From Dipetalonema caudispina (taxonomy: Eukaryota; Nematoda; Chromadorea; Rhabditida; Onchocercidae), in assembly GCA_013365325.1 (NCBI GenBank), contig JABVXV010000096.1, positions 62,001-126,000 of the forward strand: DNA of 64,000 bases, given 5' to 3'. The translations under genes were made by a program, and so were the position numbers. The stretch's first letter is position 1. Every line of letters begins with the position of its first letter. Under the pieces are notes generated by a model, which saw nothing but the letters and a program-made list of their open reading frames with translations, was not told where the DNA came from and searched no databases. Shown here piece after piece: positions 62,241-64,000 of this stretch.

Positions 62241-64000
62241 GTTTGGAAGCTACTGATCACTTCTTGGAAATTCCCCTGCACAAGTACTAATTAATGCTAT
62301 TATCAATAACTTTCCATAAATGATATATGTCAGATTAAGGAGGAGTGATTTTGCATGATCTTAGCATATTCTCAAATGTTTCAAACTGATTGATCACTTA
62401 GCTATTTCAACACTTCCAATGATATATTGATATTGTGCAATTAAGCTAATAATGATAAAAGCTGTCAAATTGATAACAAATTACACTAGCTATATGATTT
62501 CACAGAATTATTACTGCCTAACAATACCTATCAAATTATTTTTATTACTTACGAATAAAATGATCATCCTCATATGTTACTTGTTTTTTACCATTTATAA
62601 TTTTAATTTGAACATAAAATTTAAAATGGTTGTAATATACAAATATTTAAAACATTGTTATCATCAAAAAATTTTGTTTCACAATTAATATCATATGAAG
62701 CAATACGATGATATCAACTTTGATGATTTATATGTATTTATTAACCGGTATTACCAATATTACATATTTTGCTGAAATTGTTTCACTTGGTAGTTCCACT
62801 TATTCGCCAGTTTCTTATGATACTTCCTTCTCTCATTGTTAATGATGACAATGTGATGATGATGATGATGACGATGATAATGATATTGTCAATAGGATGA
62901 GATGCTTTCATCTCAAAATATTGCTTAAAATTGCCGTATCGCTGCAAATATTTGAAGTTTATCAATTATAATTTAAACAGAAATATGATATAAAATGCCA
63001 TTTATATAAACAATGAAAGTTTCCTTTTTATTTTTGAACTTTTTTTTCTTTTTTTGTTAATAATATATTAATTTAAATTTTGTTTCACTGATTTTTCCTT
63101 CCGATTTATCACATTTTCATATCTTTTCTTTTAAATTTATTTTGATATTAATTGATATATTTGAATGGAATTCATTATTGATAAAAGGGAAGTTTTATTT
63201 GAAAAAAAAAGGAAGAAAGAAATGAGAAGGAAAAGCTTACAATAGTAATTTATAAGAAATTGACACTTTTTTTCCTTTTTTTTTAAAAAATCATTTAAAA
63301 AAATCTCAAATAACACCGCAAAAAAAAGGAAAAAAAAAGCAATGGATTATTTCTTGACGAAATTTTACAATTGTTTTCTTCGATGCAAAGATAATACTTA
63401 TTTTGGGATGATAATTGGGATCATATGCTTTTGATTAATTAATAATTAACCTTAAAACTTTTTTCTTCAAACAAAGCAAATTTTATACACACACACACAC
63501 ATATGAAAATAAAAAAAAAAAAAACAAATATTTACAAGTGACACAAATATTGAATTTTATTGATTTCTAAAGCTCAATTTCATACAACACCAAGTGAATA
63601 GCAATTTACATGATTATGCATTTATATGTATTCATTATACTTTAATCAAATACATCTATAATTGAATATCGAAAATGAAAATAAAAAATATGGAAAGAAA
63701 TATTACTAACCATACAGCATTAATAAATGTAAAAGGAATGAAAGACAAACAAAAGAAAATAAAACCTACTTGTTAAATTTTTTGCTATTATTACAGTAAT
63801 TACAATGATAATTTTTTTTTTTGCAAAATTTTTAAAAAAGTAGAAAAAAACGAAAGTAAACAAATTGATTAATACATTCAAAAAAAAAAAATTACTCCCA
63901 TTTTACTTTAATGGTTATAAAAGTAATTATTATTTAAAAATTAAAAATGAATACGCATAAAACTCTTTAATGAATTAAATTATATTTATAATTGTTTACT
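62241..64000. other. AT-rich region downstream of CAP
   Basis: No gene is supported. It contains a GAT microsatellite at 62854-62885, a CA repeat near 63489-63500 and several homopolymers. The minus-strand frame at 62783-62965 runs through the GAT repeat (Ile-rich) and is not convincing. Confidence 0.4.
62854..62885. repeat. GAT microsatellite
   Basis: Repeats of gat with one gac and one aat interruption. Confidence 0.85.

Overview
The window looks like nuclear DNA of a nematode, most likely a spirurid or filarial-type parasite. It is very AT-rich and crowded with long A/T homopolymers. Its genes are cut by introns whose acceptors are mostly TTTTAG, TTACAG or TTTCAG. The two recognisable products are a trehalase and the actin regulator CAP, known in C. 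elegans as CAS-1/CAS-2. The species cannot be fixed from sequence alone. I saw no rRNA, tRNA, CRISPR array, bacterial insertion or recognisable transposon.

Layout. 528-6002 (+) is a ten-exon trehalase (GH37). 6003-18488 is mostly empty AT-rich DNA. It holds a CA microsatellite and a large degenerate GAT-rich repeat field (about 16.25-17.0 kb), and it has small coding-like islands at 6709-6788 (+) and 17002-17106 (-). 18489-27274 (+) is a two-exon gene for an unrecognised polyQ-containing protein of about 340 residues, split by an intron of about 7.8 kb. 27275-44377 is largely gene-free, except for a small two-exon minus-strand gene at 32709-34611 that encodes 68 residues. I assembled that gene from splice phase. 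It is too short and too divided to stand out as an open frame.

The right end (44378-60691, +) is the CAP locus. The common exons from 56073 onward encode the helical folded domain, the polyproline stretch, the WH2-like segment and the C-terminal CARP beta-helix. Upstream there are three phase-compatible ways in: a 114-codon first exon at 44378-44719, an internal start at 49864 that gives a conventional CAP of about 500 residues, and a very large first exon at 53180-55097. The last would put a 639-residue, probably disordered head in place of the usual CAP N-terminus. From about 49.2 kb the base composition also changes: introns become visibly more GC-balanced and the long A/T runs disappear for about 6 kb.

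The trehalase (sugar hydrolysis) and CAP (actin turnover) have no obvious functional link, and the spacing does not suggest an operon. The most interesting item is the proposed multi-promoter CAP locus with its giant head exon. The next are the hidden minus-strand small gene and the trehalase, which has a rewritten active-site loop and one unexplained splice phase. No transcript data were available, so all exon joins rest on splice-site sequence, reading phase and family similarity.
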